DNA of 64,000 nucleotides from Echinicola arenosa. Lineage in GTDB: Bacteria > Bacteroidota > Bacteroidia > Cytophagales > Cyclobacteriaceae. A program made the translations under genes and the position numbers. Of the stretch, positions 38,270-48,243 are shown piece by piece. The notes beneath the pieces are model-generated. The model saw only the letters and a list, made by a program, of their open reading frames with translations. It was not told where the DNA came from and ran no database searches. The stretch lies in the NCBI RefSeq assembly GCF_014841125.1, contig NZ_JACYTQ010000004.1, positions 422,508-486,507 on the forward strand, read 5' to 3'. Every line of letters starts with the position of its first letter. The stretch's first letter is position 1.

Positions 38270-39454
38270 TTACTTGTTATCTAAAAGGCCACGTCCACTT
38301 TTACGGATTTTCCCTTGATCGGTTAGTTCCTTAGCCAAAACATCCAATAACCCGTTTACAAACTGCTTGCTTTTTGGGGTACTGTAGGTTTTAGAAATAT
38401 CAATATACTCATTGATTGTCACTTTCACAGGGATACTTGGGAAAAACGACATCTCTGTGATAGCCATTGAGATAATGATTTTATCCGTAGAGGCAACACG
38501 TTCAATGTCCCAGTTTTTGGTTTTTTCCGCAATTAACGCTCTGTTTTCTCCGTCATTTTCAATAGTCAAGTTAAAGATGTTTTGGAAAAATTCCTTGTCC
38601 TCTTCCCAGTTTATAGCGATCTCTGGAAGGGTATATTCTTCACCTACTTCTACTTCTTCAATGTTTTTCAGTACCTTAATGGCTAAACTTCGCACTACCG
38701 CTTTGTTTTCTGTCCAGTTCAGATCTTTTTCAGAGAAATAACTAAGTATGGCTTCTGTTTTGAAAATGATTTTTTTAATGAGGTCCTGGAGAATATCCAA
38801 GTCGTCTTCCTTAGAAGGTTCACTTATCTTGATATATTCTTGATATTTGTCCCAAGGTTTGACATATTCTCTAAACCATTCTTGAATTTCCAATTCCAGC
38901 TCTTCCACATCTGCCTGTTGACGAATTGTTTCGCTGGTAAAAGCAGGGTCGTTTTTAAGGAAGTCAAGGATTTTGTTTTCCGCCAAATTGAGCTCTCCAG
39001 AAAAGGCGGAAACGTGTTCTTGGTTTAGTTTCCTTTTTCGGTCATACTCATTTTTGACATGATTACTAAAGCCAATAAGGATTTGAATGACATTGAGATA
39101 CAGTTGAGGAATGTTTTCAGCTGCACTCACCATATTTTTCCTAAGGAATTCAAGATCTTTTTGGTTATTATGGTGGTACAGGTTTACGGCTTTGATGGCT
39201 TCAGACTTGATTTTTGTACCATGTTCACCGGAAGCAATCAGTGATTTATTGTTCAGGTTTTCGGAAAAAAGAGCAATGGTGGTTTCTGCATCCTTTTTTA
39301 GCTGAGGCTTGTCTTGAACCTCCATGCTGTTAAGGTCTGGCAAAAATGCTTCCCTTACATAATCTTTGGCTAAATTTAGATTAGATGCCTTGCATTGCTC
39401 GTAAGCATATAGGTTTTGGAAGGCCTTAACTCTAAGTATTCTTCTGTTTAACAT
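38270..39454 (-). CDS. nusB: Transcription antitermination protein NusB, long form
   Basis: A 394-residue protein. The C-terminal ~150 residues contain the NusB fold (NWDIERVASTDKIIISMAI, TEMSFFPSIPVKVTINEYID, YSTPKSKQFVNGLLDVL). The N-terminal ~230 residues are an extension (LRVKAFQNLYAYEQCKAS) that begins with a divergent NusB-like segment. Long NusB proteins are known in Bacteroidota. NusB joins NusE and boxA RNA in rRNA antitermination. It appears to head the run that ends with coaE. Confidence 0.85.
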   Translation of the reverse strand: MLNRRILRVKAFQNLYAYEQCKASNLNLAKDYVREAFLPDLNSMEVQDKPQLKKDAETTIALFSENLNNKSLIASGEHGTKIKSEAIKAVNLYHHNNQKDLEFLRKNMVSAAENIPQLYLNVIQILIGFSNHVKNEYDRKRKLNQEHVSAFSGELNLAENKILDFLKNDPAFTSETIRQQADVEELELEIQEWFREYVKPWDKYQEYIKISEPSKEDDLDILQDLIKKIIFKTEAILSYFSEKDLNWTENKAVVRSLAIKVLKNIEEVEVGEEYTLPEIAINWEEDKEFFQNIFNLTIENDGENRALIAEKTKNWDIERVASTDKIIISMAITEMSFFPSIPVKVTINEYIDISKTYSTPKSKQFVNGLLDVLAKELTDQGKIRKSGRGLLDNK

Positions 39455-39531
39455 TACCTGAATATAAAGAACGTAAATTTATGTTTAAGACTAAGCTAGT
39501 GACCAAAAACTGCCTCCATACTTATCTCAGG

Positions 39532-39539
39532 CAAAGGTA
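39532..39539 (-). promoter_or_regulatory. -7 promoter element upstream of nusB
   Basis: On the minus strand the element TACCTTTG fits the -7 consensus. A TTTG lies only 14 bases upstream of it, shorter than the normal -33 spacing, and the element overlaps the leucine dehydrogenase terminator region, so this is only a candidate. Confidence 0.38.
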
Positions 39540-39544
39540 GAAAA

Positions 39545-39591
39545 TAAAAAGACCAAATGCACGGAATTTATCATTCATTGCATTTGGTCTT
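39545..39591 (-). terminator. Terminator after leucine dehydrogenase
   Basis: A 13-bp stem (39549-39561 with 39579-39591, core GACCAAATGC/GCATTTGGTC), with a smaller inner GAAT/ATTC pairing. On the minus strand it is followed by TTTTATTTTC. Confidence 0.8.
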
Positions 39592-39614
39592 AATGAAAAT
39601 GTATTGGATGGAGC

Positions 39615-40715
39615 TTAGTAAGTCGATTTTACCTTACCAATGCTTTGAATTCTGTTCCATGCCATTTCAATAGCTGCTTGCTGAGATGGGATTTGGTCTT
39701 TTTCAGACTTGTTTAAGATTGCGTAGCAAGTGTCATAGATTTTCTCTGCTTGCTGGTAAGCTAGTTCCCTGTTGTATCCGCCTAAGTATTCAGCGTATAC
39801 ATTGATTAATCCACCAGCGTTGATCAAAAAGTCAGGAGCATAAACGATCCCTCTATCCAAAAGAATCTGTCCATGTTTTTCTTCGTTTTCAAGCTGATTG
39901 TTTGCCGCACCAGAGATTACCTGGCATTTTAATCTGCTCAAAGTATCATCATTTACTGTGGCACCAAGTGCACAAGGAGCGTAGATGTCCATGTCTACAT
40001 CATAGATTTCATCAGGTGCTACCACTATAGCTCCAGTATTTTGGGCTACATCCTTCAACCTGTCTTCAAAGATATCAGTAATGTAAACCTTGGCTCCCTC
40101 TTTTACTAAATGGTCGATAAGGTGTCTTCCAACCTGACCGATTCCCTGAACAGCGATTTTCTTTCCATTCAATGAGTCAGTTCCATAGGCTTTTTTAGTG
40201 GCTGCCTTCATGCCTAAATAGGCACCATAAGCAGTTACAGGAGATGGATCTCCACCACCACCTTTGATTTCAGGAAGTCCGGTTACATGAGAAGTTTCCA
40301 TGGCGATATATTCCATGTCGCTCGTCTTCATGTTGACATCTTCAGCAGTAATATATTTTCCGCCCAAGCTTTGAACAAATTTACCAAATCTTCTAAGGAA
40401 AGCTTCGTTTTTAAGTTTAGGGTCGCCTATAATAACTGCTTTACCACCTCCAAGGTTAAGCCCTGTAATGGCCGCTTTGAAAGTCATGCCTCTAGAAAGT
40501 CTCAATACGTCGGTGATGGCTTCCTGCTCGGAAGTGTAATTCCACATTCTGGTGCCGCCCAATGCCGGGCCCAAAACAGTGTTGTGGATGCCGATGATTG
40601 CTTTTAGACCTGTGGCTTCATCATAGCAGATGACCAATTGTTCGTGTCCCAAAGAAGTGATTTGTCCATATATGGATGCTTCTTTGATTTTTTCCTCCGT
40701 TTTAACCTCTATCAT
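39615..40715 (-). CDS. Leucine dehydrogenase (Glu/Leu/Phe/Val dehydrogenase family)
   Basis: A 366-residue NAD-dependent amino-acid dehydrogenase that interconverts leucine (and other branched-chain amino acids) and 2-keto acids. It has GPALGGTRMWNY, the catalytic lysine in GLNLGGGKAVIIGDPK, ITAEDVNMKTSDMEYI, and the dinucleotide motif KIAVQGIGQVGRHLIDHLVKEG. The length fits leucine dehydrogenase more than the larger glutamate type. It stands alone, ends in a terminator, and feeds branched-chain fatty acid precursors in many Bacteroidota. Confidence 0.9.
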   Translation of the reverse strand: MIEVKTEEKIKEASIYGQITSLGHEQLVICYDEATGLKAIIGIHNTVLGPALGGTRMWNYTSEQEAITDVLRLSRGMTFKAAITGLNLGGGKAVIIGDPKLKNEAFLRRFGKFVQSLGGKYITAEDVNMKTSDMEYIAMETSHVTGLPEIKGGGGDPSPVTAYGAYLGMKAATKKAYGTDSLNGKKIAVQGIGQVGRHLIDHLVKEGAKVYITDIFEDRLKDVAQNTGAIVVAPDEIYDVDMDIYAPCALGATVNDDTLSRLKCQVISGAANNQLENEEKHGQILLDRGIVYAPDFLINAGGLINVYAEYLGGYNRELAYQQAEKIYDTCYAILNKSEKDQIPSQQAAIEMAWNRIQSIGKVKSTY

Positions 40716-40862
40716 ATGAACTTTGATGTTTAGATTATGTTATATTTGGGTATGTCTTTAGGTTTGGGGGAGTATTTAGAATTTAATACTCTTTTAGTCC
40801 CCTGTAAAGCTACATAAAAGATTATTATAAAACAAAACAAGGTATTTTAAAGTTTTTATTTC

Positions 40863-42650
40863 GTGAGCTCACTCTGGCGATTGAATAAGTATTTGTATAA
40901 ATATAAGGGATATCTCCTTTTAGGTATTCTCTTTACGATCATTTCCAACATTTTTGTGATGATTCCAGCACAGCTGGTGAGAATTGCCATCGATTATGTG
41001 GTGGAAAGCTTCAGCTTTTATCAAATGTTCGAGCAAGGCGGGGGAGCTGAAAATATTAGAAGTGCTTTCTTGGATTTTATTTTTGTTTTTGGAACCCTTA
41101 TTTTGGCCATGGCTTTTTTAAGAGGCTTTTTCCTTTTCCTGATCAGACAGACCATTATTGTCATGTCAAGGTTGATAGAGTATGATCTGAAAAATGAAAT
41201 TTTTGAGCATTATCAAAAGTTACCTTTAAGCTTTTATAGGAAAAACAGTACAGGAGATCTGATGGCAAGGATTACTGAGGATGTGAGCAGGGTAAGGATG
41301 TACTTTGGGCCTGCATTGATGTATGGGATCAACTTGATCGTGCTATTCCCTTTGGTGATTGGCTATATGTTGACGGTAAATGTGCCTTTGACGATTTACT
41401 CTTTATTGCCTTTGCCAGTTCTGTCCATTAGTATCTATGTGGTGAACAATATGATCAATGAGCGATCAGAAAAGATCCAGCGAAGTCTGTCCGGGCTGAG
41501 TACTTTTGTTCAAGAATCTTTTTCCGGTATTCGGGTTTTAAAGGCTTTTGTGCGGGAAGAAGACAGTAGCCAAAATTTTGAGGCGGTCAGTGAGGAGTAT
41601 AAAGATAAATCAATCAGCCTTACCAAGGTCCAATCTTTGTTTTTTCCACTTATCATGGGATTGATTGGTATGAGTACCATCATTACAGTATATGTTGGAG
41701 GAAATCAGGTTATCGAAGGAGCAATAGGATATGGGGTGATTGCCGAGTTTATATTGTATGTGAATATGCTTACTTGGCCAGTGACTTCATTGGGTTGGGT
41801 AACCAGTATCATCCAAAGGGCAGCAGCTTCACAGACAAGAATCAACGAGTTTTTGGATGAGCAAAATCATATTCAAAGTGAAGAGAACCTTACCTTAGAC
41901 ATTGAAGGCGCCATTTCTTTTAATCATTTGTCTTTTGTATATCCTGATTCAGGGATTCAAGCGATCAAGGACATTAGCTTCAGCATTGCACCTGGTGAAT
42001 CTCTCGCGATTATTGGGACTACAGGTTCTGGAAAGTCTACTTTGGCGAATTTGTTAATGCGTATGTATGATAGTACCTCAGGAGATATTTTTATAGATGG
42101 AAAAAATATCAAAGCTTATGATATTTCTCACTTGAGAAAGAATATAGGCTATGTACCACAAGATGTCTTTCTTTTTAGTGATACCATTACCAATAACATT
42201 GGGTTTGGTTTAGATGAAATACCACAAGAGGTGGTAGAGCAAGCAGCCAAAGATGCAGATGTTTATCAAAATATAATTGACTTCCCCAAAGGTTTTAACA
42301 CTAAACTTGGGGAAAGAGGGATTACATTGAGTGGTGGGCAAAAGCAAAGGGTGTCCATTGCCAGGGCAATCGCCAAGGATCCAGCAATTTTATTACTGGA
42401 CGATTGCCTTTCAGCCGTGGATACCAAAACTGAAAATGTAATCCTCAATGCTTTAAAGGGGATAATGGAAGGAAGGACCTCCATCATTATTTCTCACAGG
42501 GTTTCATCAGCGAAGCTCGCTGATAAAATCATCGTTCTGGATGATGGACATTTGGTGGAAGAAGGTTCTCATGAAGTCCTAATGGCACAAAAAGGCGTTT
42601 ATGCCGAACTTTATGAAAAGCAGACATCAGGGGAAGCAATGGAAGAATAG
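40863..42650 (+). CDS. ABC exporter (fused permease and ATPase)
   Basis: A 595-residue half-transporter. Six helices lie in the first ~320 residues (YLLLGILFTIISNIFVMI, IFVFGTLILAMAFL). The ATPase part has Walker A GTTGSGKS (about 384), LSGGQKQRVSIARA (about 489), Walker B ILLLDDCLSAVD, where the catalytic Glu after the Asp is itself replaced (DDC rather than DEA), and H-loop ISHRVSS. The start is GTG 40863. The missing glutamate suggests a degenerate ATP site in a heteromeric or slow exporter; many family members with this change still work as pairs. Substrate unknown. Confidence 0.85.
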   Translation: MSSLWRLNKYLYKYKGYLLLGILFTIISNIFVMIPAQLVRIAIDYVVESFSFYQMFEQGGGAENIRSAFLDFIFVFGTLILAMAFLRGFFLFLIRQTIIVMSRLIEYDLKNEIFEHYQKLPLSFYRKNSTGDLMARITEDVSRVRMYFGPALMYGINLIVLFPLVIGYMLTVNVPLTIYSLLPLPVLSISIYVVNNMINERSEKIQRSLSGLSTFVQESFSGIRVLKAFVREEDSSQNFEAVSEEYKDKSISLTKVQSLFFPLIMGLIGMSTIITVYVGGNQVIEGAIGYGVIAEFILYVNMLTWPVTSLGWVTSIIQRAAASQTRINEFLDEQNHIQSEENLTLDIEGAISFNHLSFVYPDSGIQAIKDISFSIAPGESLAIIGTTGSGKSTLANLLMRMYDSTSGDIFIDGKNIKAYDISHLRKNIGYVPQDVFLFSDTITNNIGFGLDEIPQEVVEQAAKDADVYQNIIDFPKGFNTKLGERGITLSGGQKQRVSIARAIAKDPAILLLDDCLSAVDTKTENVILNALKGIMEGRTSIIISHRVSSAKLADKIIVLDDGHLVEEGSHEVLMAQKGVYAELYEKQTSGEAMEE

Positions 42651-42651
42651 A

Positions 42652-43266
42652 TTACCAGTTGGTGTTGTAGTCAGGTCTTTGGCGACTGTCTTTTATTTTT
42701 CCTCCTCCAAATTGGATGCCTAGCCCTATGCTAAAAAAGTTGCTGATGTCACTGCCAGTGATGTGGTAAGTGGCGTTCATTCTGAATTTTCCCGACACAA
42801 CACCAATTCTGGGAGCGAAGCCAAAATTGACGGCGTTGCTTTGTCTGTTGATGATGGTGCCATCATCAGAGTCAACGATCTCATAATCACTTCTTCGGTA
42901 CATTCCTGTTGTCAATCCTATAAAAGGTCGGGTATTTTCACTTCCAAATTGATATTCAGAAGTGAAAGAAAGGTTACTAATGGCTTGAGCCTTAAAAATG
43001 GCCTCTTGATGATTGAATAGTGATTCTCCTTCTCCTAGTATATTGCTGGCAATCTGTATCCCAAGATGAATATGATCATTTATCCCATATCTTGGTTCTA
43101 CAAAGAAGCCTCCACCCGTAGTTAGTTCAGAAGTGGTAGGAAAAGTTAAATTAATTCCCACATCTACTTTAAATGGTTTATAAACTTTTTCTACTCCAAC
43201 TTTTTGTGCATAAAGCAGTGTAAATGTCGGAAAGAGGCAAATCGATAGGAGTATGAGTTTTTTCAT
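42652..43266 (-). CDS. Outer-membrane beta-barrel-like protein
   Basis: A 204-residue exported protein: signal peptide (LILLSICLFPTFTLLYAQ), then alternating strands (HLGIQIASNILGEGE, NLSFTSEYQFGSENTRPFIG, FRMNATYHITGSDISNFFSIG). Resembles porin-like or OmpW-like small barrels, without a clear family. Its end lies one base from the convergent exporter gene. Confidence 0.55.
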   Translation of the reverse strand: MKKLILLSICLFPTFTLLYAQKVGVEKVYKPFKVDVGINLTFPTTSELTTGGGFFVEPRYGINDHIHLGIQIASNILGEGESLFNHQEAIFKAQAISNLSFTSEYQFGSENTRPFIGLTTGMYRRSDYEIVDSDDGTIINRQSNAVNFGFAPRIGVVSGKFRMNATYHITGSDISNFFSIGLGIQFGGGKIKDSRQRPDYNTNW

Positions 43267-43436
43267 CTATGATTAATATCAAGTGAAACTTTTAATATAG
43301 GACTGAATCAGTTGAGAATTGGTGTAACTCGCTTTTGATCAGTCCGAAATATAATGTTTTATCTTCATAGTGCTGTAAATCTCTTGTCAATTTTTTAGAA
43401 TAATGATATTTGAGTGATGTTGATTAAAAACAGGAT

Positions 43437-43480
43437 CACAAAAAAAAAGTGTCCGATCACCTTCGGACACTTTTCTGTTT
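43437..43480. terminator. Terminator downstream of nrdA (bidirectional)
   Basis: A 12-bp stem (43445-43456 with 43463-43474, core GTGTCCGA/TCGGACAC), 6-base loop, flanked by A and T tracts. It lies just downstream of the nrdA stop on the minus strand. Confidence 0.85.
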
Positions 43481-43501
43481 TTAGCTATTTGATTTATATG
43501 T

Positions 43502-45901
43502 TTAGCTTCCGCACATTTCACAATCGTCTGGATTATCCAAAGAACATGCAATTGCATCTTGATTGTGGGATTTGGACTGATCAGCACTTGGTTGTGTAGG
43601 TTGTGGTGTGCTATTCAAGTTTGACTTGTCCACAGTGAACTGGATGGCACTAGTGGCAGCTTTGGATCTCAAATAATACATTCCAGTCTTAAGTCCTTTT
43701 TTCCAAGCATAAAAGTGCATGGATGTCAATTTGCCAAAGTTAGGTTCTTGCATAAAGACGTTCATGCTTTGAGACTGACAAATATAAGCACCTCTATCGG
43801 CAGCCATGTTGATAACCACTTTCTGGGAGATTTCCCAAACTGTTTTATAAAGGTCTTTGATGTTTTGAGGAACTTCAGGCATTGCTTGGACAGAGCCGTT
43901 GGCAGCAATGAGTCGGTTCTTCATATTATCATTCCATAAGCCTAATCTGATCAAATCTTTCATTAAGTGTTTGTTGACCACTACGAATTCACCTGAAAGT
44001 GTTCTTCTGGTGTAAATGTTTGAAGTATATGGCTCAAAACACTCATTATTTCCAAGGATTTGAGAAGTGGAGGCTGTAGGCATTGGTGCAACCAAAAGAG
44101 AGTTTCTTACGCCGTATTTAGCTACTCTTGCTTTAAGGTCATCCCAGTTCCATCTGCCGGATTTAGGCGTTACTCCCCAAAGGTCAAACTGGAATTTACC
44201 TTCAGAAACAGGGGAGCCTTCATAGGTTTCATACGTACCATGTACTTTTGCCAGTTCCATGGAAGTTTCCATAGCTGCGAAGTAAATGGTCTCGAATATA
44301 TCTTCGTTTAAACCTTGGGCTTCTTCAGAGTCAAAAGGCATTCTCAGCATGATGAAGGCGTCGGCAAGTCCTTGAACACCGATTCCAATTGGGCGATGTC
44401 TGAAGTTGGACCTTCTTGCTTCTTCTACTGGGTAGTAATTGATATCAATTACCTTGTTAAGGTTCTTGGTGGCCACTTTGGTGATTTCATAGAGCTTTTG
44501 ATGGTCAAAAGACTTTTTGCCCTGGCTATCTGTTTTGATAAATTTGGGCAATGCGATAGACGCCAAGTTACAAACCGCTACTTCATCAGGAGAAGTATAC
44601 TCCATGATTTCTGTGCACAGGTTGGAAGACTTGATGGTTCCCAAGTTCTTTTGGTTTGACTTGCTATTGGCAGCATCCTTATATAACATGTAAGGAGTAC
44701 CTGTTTCTATTTGAGATTCCAAGACCTCAAACCAAAGCTCTTGCGCTTTTACCGTTTCTCTTGCGCGCCCTTCCTTCTCGTATTTTTCGTAAAGTTTTTC
44801 AAATTCTTCCCCGTAGCATTCAGATAGTCCAGGAGCTTCGTTTGGACAGAACAAAGACCATTCTTCGTTTGCCTCAACTCTCTTCATGAAAAGGTCAGAT
44901 ATCCAAAGTGCGTAGAAAAGGTCACGGGCTCTCATCTCTTCTTTACCGTGGTTTTTCTTCAACTCCAAGAAATCCTTGATATCCGCATGCCATGGTTCTA
45001 AGTAAATAGCAAAGCTTCCTTTTCTCTTACCACCACCTTGGTCAACATAACGTGCCGTCATGTCGAAGTTTCTCAACATCGGAACGATGCCGTTGGATAC
45101 ACCGTTTGTGCCACGGATGTAAGAGCCTTTTGCCCTGACATTATGAATAGCAAGACCAATACCTCCAGCAGACTGGGAGATCTTGGCACATTGTTTCAAG
45201 GTATCATAAATCCCATCGATACTATCGTCTTTCATGCTTAGCAAAAAGCAAGAGGATAATTGAGGTTTTGGTGTACCGGCATTAAAGAGCGTAGGTGTAG
45301 CATGCGTAAACCATTTCTCTGAAAGCAAGGTGTAAGTTTCAATTGCTGCTTCAATATCTTCTTTATGGATACCGATGGCCACCCTCATCAACATGTGCTG
45401 AGGTCTTTCTACAACCTTGTCGTCCAGTTTGATCAGGTAACTTTTCTCTAAAGTCTTATAACCGAAGAAATCGTAGTTGAAGTCCCTGCTGTAATCAATT
45501 ACTTCATCCAATCTAGCAGCATATTTTTTAACGATCCCATAAACGTCGGGAGCAATTAAAGCTGCGTTTTCACCAGTTTTAGGGTTGACATAAGTATACA
45601 GCCTTTTCATGGTATTAGAAAAAGACTGACTAGTGGTTTTGTGCAGGTTGGAGATGGCAATTCTAGCAGCAAGAATTGCATATTCAGGGTGCTTCACTGT
45701 AAGAGAAGCACAGACCTCTGCAGCAAGGTTGTCAAGCTCAGAAGTGGTGACTCCGTCATAAAGTCCATCGATCACCTTTTTGGCGACTTCAATCGGCTGG
45801 ATATAGCGGGAGTCCAATCCGTCACAAAGGTTTTCTATTCTTGTGGTAATTTTATCGAATCTAACTGATTCTCTTCTACCGTCTCTTTTAATTACTAACA
45901 T
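43502..45901 (-). CDS. nrdA: Class I ribonucleotide reductase large subunit
   Basis: A 799-residue enzyme that reduces ribonucleotides to deoxyribonucleotides with NrdB. An N-terminal ATP-cone ([20 protein letters not shown]) gives dATP feedback control. The active-site cysteines are in [20 protein letters not shown] and [28 protein letters not shown] is the substrate loop. The C-terminal CEMCGS (Cys-x-x-Cys) is the redox pair recharged by thioredoxin or glutaredoxin. It is 33 nt after nrdB in one transcription unit. Confidence 0.97.
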   Translation of the reverse strand: MLVIKRDGRRESVRFDKITTRIENLCDGLDSRYIQPIEVAKKVIDGLYDGVTTSELDNLAAEVCASLTVKHPEYAILAARIAISNLHKTTSQSFSNTMKRLYTYVNPKTGENAALIAPDVYGIVKKYAARLDEVIDYSRDFNYDFFGYKTLEKSYLIKLDDKVVERPQHMLMRVAIGIHKEDIEAAIETYTLLSEKWFTHATPTLFNAGTPKPQLSSCFLLSMKDDSIDGIYDTLKQCAKISQSAGGIGLAIHNVRAKGSYIRGTNGVSNGIVPMLRNFDMTARYVDQGGGKRKGSFAIYLEPWHADIKDFLELKKNHGKEEMRARDLFYALWISDLFMKRVEANEEWSLFCPNEAPGLSECYGEEFEKLYEKYEKEGRARETVKAQELWFEVLESQIETGTPYMLYKDAANSKSNQKNLGTIKSSNLCTEIMEYTSPDEVAVCNLASIALPKFIKTDSQGKKSFDHQKLYEITKVATKNLNKVIDINYYPVEEARRSNFRHRPIGIGVQGLADAFIMLRMPFDSEEAQGLNEDIFETIYFAAMETSMELAKVHGTYETYEGSPVSEGKFQFDLWGVTPKSGRWNWDDLKARVAKYGVRNSLLVAPMPTASTSQILGNNECFEPYTSNIYTRRTLSGEFVVVNKHLMKDLIRLGLWNDNMKNRLIAANGSVQAMPEVPQNIKDLYKTVWEISQKVVINMAADRGAYICQSQSMNVFMQEPNFGKLTSMHFYAWKKGLKTGMYYLRSKAATSAIQFTVDKSNLNSTPQPTQPSADQSKSHNQDAIACSLDNPDDCEMCGS

Positions 45902-45934
45902 GCTAACTTGGGGATTTAGGGAGTGAAAAAAAAA

Positions 45935-46918
45935 TTAAAAGTCTTCTTCTATGGAAAACTTAGAAGAATCAGAAGCGTCTTTACCTTTCATGACACCTGC
46001 CTTCTGATAATCACCAACACGCTTCTCGAAGAAATTGGTTTTTCCTTGAAGGGAAATCATGTCCATAAAATCAAACGGATTGGTGCTGTTCCAAACCTTT
46101 TCACAGCCCAACTCTACCAATAGTCTGTCGGCCACAAACTCGATATATTGGCACATCAAATCCGCATTCATTCCTATCAATCTTACCGGAAGGGCATCAG
46201 TAACGAATTCCTTTTCTATGGCTACAGCATCTTGAATAATTTCAGATACAGTTTCTTTAGGAAGGGGATTGTTGATGTGGTTAGTGTATAAATGACATGC
46301 AAAGTCGCAATGCAATCCTTCGTCTCTTGAGATCAACTCATTGGAGAAGGTAAGCCCTGGCATCAAACCTCTTTTCTTTAGCCAGAAGATAGAACAGAAG
46401 GATCCGGAGAAGAAAATTCCTTCCACTGCTGCGAATGCAATCAAGCGCTCTTGAAAATTTCCTTTGTCAATCCACCTTAAAGCCCATTCTGCTTTCTTCT
46501 TTACGCAGTCCAAGTGTTCGATTGCATTGAACAAACGGTCTCTTTCAGCAGCATCCTTGATATAAGTATCGATAAGCAAGCTGTAAGTTTCAGAATGGAT
46601 GTTCTCCATGGCAATTTGGAAGCCATAGAAAAACTTTGCTTCTGTATATTGTACTTCAGCGACAAAGTGTTCGGCCAGATTTTCGTTTACTATGCCATCA
46701 CTTGCAGCAAAGAAAGCTAAGACGTGCGAAATAAAATGACGTTCGTCTGCAGTCATGTTTTTCCAGTCTTTTGGATCCTGGCTAAGATCAATTTCTTCAG
46801 CTGTCCAGAAACTTGCTTCAGCTTTTTTGTAAAAATCCCAAATGTCGTCGTGCTGGATTGGGAACAATACAAATCTACTACTATCTCCTTGTGCTAATAT
46901 GGGTTCCGGTTTTTGCAT
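45935..46918 (-). CDS. nrdB: Class I ribonucleotide reductase small subunit
   Basis: A 327-residue protein with the diiron-site motifs: [42 protein letters not shown] (includes the likely Tyr-radical position) and [12 protein letters not shown]. It generates and holds the radical for NrdA. I start it at ATG 46918; the GTG codon just before is an alternative. An unusually large upstream gap (46919-47896) probably contains its control region. Confidence 0.95.
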   Translation of the reverse strand: MQKPEPILAQGDSSRFVLFPIQHDDIWDFYKKAEASFWTAEEIDLSQDPKDWKNMTADERHFISHVLAFFAASDGIVNENLAEHFVAEVQYTEAKFFYGFQIAMENIHSETYSLLIDTYIKDAAERDRLFNAIEHLDCVKKKAEWALRWIDKGNFQERLIAFAAVEGIFFSGSFCSIFWLKKRGLMPGLTFSNELISRDEGLHCDFACHLYTNHINNPLPKETVSEIIQDAVAIEKEFVTDALPVRLIGMNADLMCQYIEFVADRLLVELGCEKVWNSTNPFDFMDMISLQGKTNFFEKRVGDYQKAGVMKGKDASDSSKFSIEEDF

Positions 46919-47099
46919 CACAATAAGTCAGTTATATTTATCTAAGTTTTTTATCCTTATTAAGTAGTTGGCTTACACAATTTTCGCTTTCATTGCTATA
47001 AATATCCTGAAAAAAGACATTTTTTCGTAGAGCCTTACAACAAATATGACCAAGAAATTTTAAAAATAAAACTTCGATCATGGTGTGTGATCTTAGTTA

Positions 47100-47269
47100 T
47101 TGACTTTTGGTCAAAATAGGTATAATTATCTAAATGTCAATGTTTAATGTGTGTTAATTTAAAGTTAAAATTCTATTAAAACGCTTCATATTGGGCTGTA
47201 GAGGCCTTTCAAAAAAAGTAAAAAAAACTTTCACCAACTGGTACATGTTTAAAATTTGACTTTTAGTCA
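47100..47269. promoter_or_regulatory. Two near-identical 15-base palindromes in the nrdB upstream region
   Basis: TTGACTTTTGGTCAA at 47100-47114 and TTGACTTTTAGTCAA at 47255-47269 differ by one base and are 155 bp apart. Each is an inverted repeat TTGAC-N5-GTCAA. Such paired copies are typical of operators for a dimeric regulator. The regulator is unknown and no gene for it is nearby; nrdBA is the closest gene to be controlled. Confidence 0.45.
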
Positions 47270-47574
47270 ATTACCGGATTGAGTTACAAGATGCTGTTTG
47301 TCAGTATATTGTGTGTTTATTGATTGCTCAATGAAACAACTGTCTGATTATCAAATCTTAAAAATATGCAAAGAAATAAGCGGTAATTTTTAATAAAAAA
47401 GATATCGGTCAATTCTTGTAAGTTGAGGGAATTTAATTACTGATAAATTCATCAATAGAGATAAACAATATGGGTTGTTTTAAGATTCAATTCTAAAACA
47501 GAGGTGAAGGTATGATACCTGTTGGTTAATATATTTATATGTATATCCGTAATTTTACCAGTATAAAGATTAAA

Positions 47575-47765
47575 AGCGAGTAGAAACTACCCTTTTTATT
47601 AAAGTATTGACGCCGGTCTTCAGACTTCAGTTCTACCTGGCAGTTAGACAGGCTTCCTACCACTTGAGCAAAGGATGTAAGGTTACTGGCATCATAGCGG
47701 ATAATCAGAATATTATATCCTCGCTTGATTTAGGAAGACATTGAAAGGAACTTATTTTAGTTTGA
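47575..47765 (-). ncRNA. Possible structured RNA on the minus strand (cobalamin-riboswitch-like end)
   Basis: Read on the minus strand, the segment ending around 47610 contains GGTAGGAAGCC, then AGGTAGAA, then AAGTCTGAAGACCGGC. These, in this order, resemble the last conserved blocks of cobalamin riboswitches (GGGAAGG, GGATGA, AGTCxGGAGACCTGCC). The conserved 5' half (AAAGGGAA...GGTG...CCCGC) is not evident. A hairpin GGGTAG/CTACTC with a T-rich tail follows at 47592-47578. The element is about 690 nt from nrdB, far for a riboswitch, so a small RNA or eroded element is equally possible. Confidence 0.3.
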
Positions 47766-47859
47766 TTTTATAATCAATATGGTTTACCGCCTAAGTCTTT
47801 GTTACTGAAGTTTTTTAATAAAATTTAAGAGCAAGTTTTTTACATATGGAAAACATCCG

Positions 47860-47867
47860 TATATTTG
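47860..47867 (+). promoter_or_regulatory. -7 promoter element of rplU-rpmA
   Basis: TATATTTG matches TAnnTTTG and is followed by GCACC, as in other strong promoters of this window. It lies 29 bases upstream of the rplU ATG. A -33 TTTG is not obvious. Confidence 0.5.
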
Positions 47868-47896
47868 CACCTCAATTTTGATAAAAAGTTCTTAGT

Positions 47897-48208
47897 ATGT
47901 ACGCAATAGTTAACATAGCAGGAAAGCAGTTCAAAGTAACTAAAGATCAATTTGTCTACGCACCAAAGTTGCAAGGCGATGTTGACGCTTCCGTTGAATT
48001 CGATGAGGTATTGTTGGCAGATGACAACGGTACAGTATCGGTAGGTGCCCCTACACTGGCTGGCGCCAAGGTGACAGGAAAAATTCTTGATCATGTAAAA
48101 GGTGACAAAGTAATCGTCTTCAAAAAGAAAAGAAGAAAAGGTTACAAAAAGAAAAACGGTCACAGACAAGAATTCACTAAATTACTTATTGAAAACATTA
48201 CACTATAA
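47897..48208 (+). CDS. rplU: 50S ribosomal protein L21
   Basis: A 103-residue protein: MYAIVNIAGKQFKVTKDQFV, GAPTLAGAKVTGKILDHVKGDKVIVFKKKRRKGYKKKNGHRQ (spread through the C-terminal half). Standard length. It binds 23S rRNA and is paired with L27, 35 nt downstream. Confidence 0.98.
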   Translation: MYAIVNIAGKQFKVTKDQFVYAPKLQGDVDASVEFDEVLLADDNGTVSVGAPTLAGAKVTGKILDHVKGDKVIVFKKKRRKGYKKKNGHRQEFTKLLIENITL

Positions 48209-48243
48209 GGTTGTCTTAGGATAGCCCTAAAACATTAAAAGTT

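Larger units (their letters stand above)
46919..47896. other. Large gene-poor region between nrdB and rplU
   Basis: About 980 bases with no convincing protein gene. It is AT-rich except for a GC-richer block at about 47610-47700. It holds two 15-base palindromes and a possible minus-strand structured RNA (both described separately), plus the rplU promoter at its right end. A 60-codon minus-strand frame lies in the GC-richer block but has no start codon. Confidence 0.5.

Noticed and set aside
47570..47760. A ~60-codon minus-strand frame crossing the GC-richer block upstream of nrdB
   Set aside because: It lacks a start codon and overlaps the RNA-like blocks. I cannot tell a decayed protein from a structured RNA, so no CDS is called.
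46919..47896. NrdR boxes upstream of nrdB
   Set aside because: No pair of sequences close to the ACACWATATATWGWGT-type box was found; only the unrelated TTGAC-N5-GTCAA palindromes stand out.
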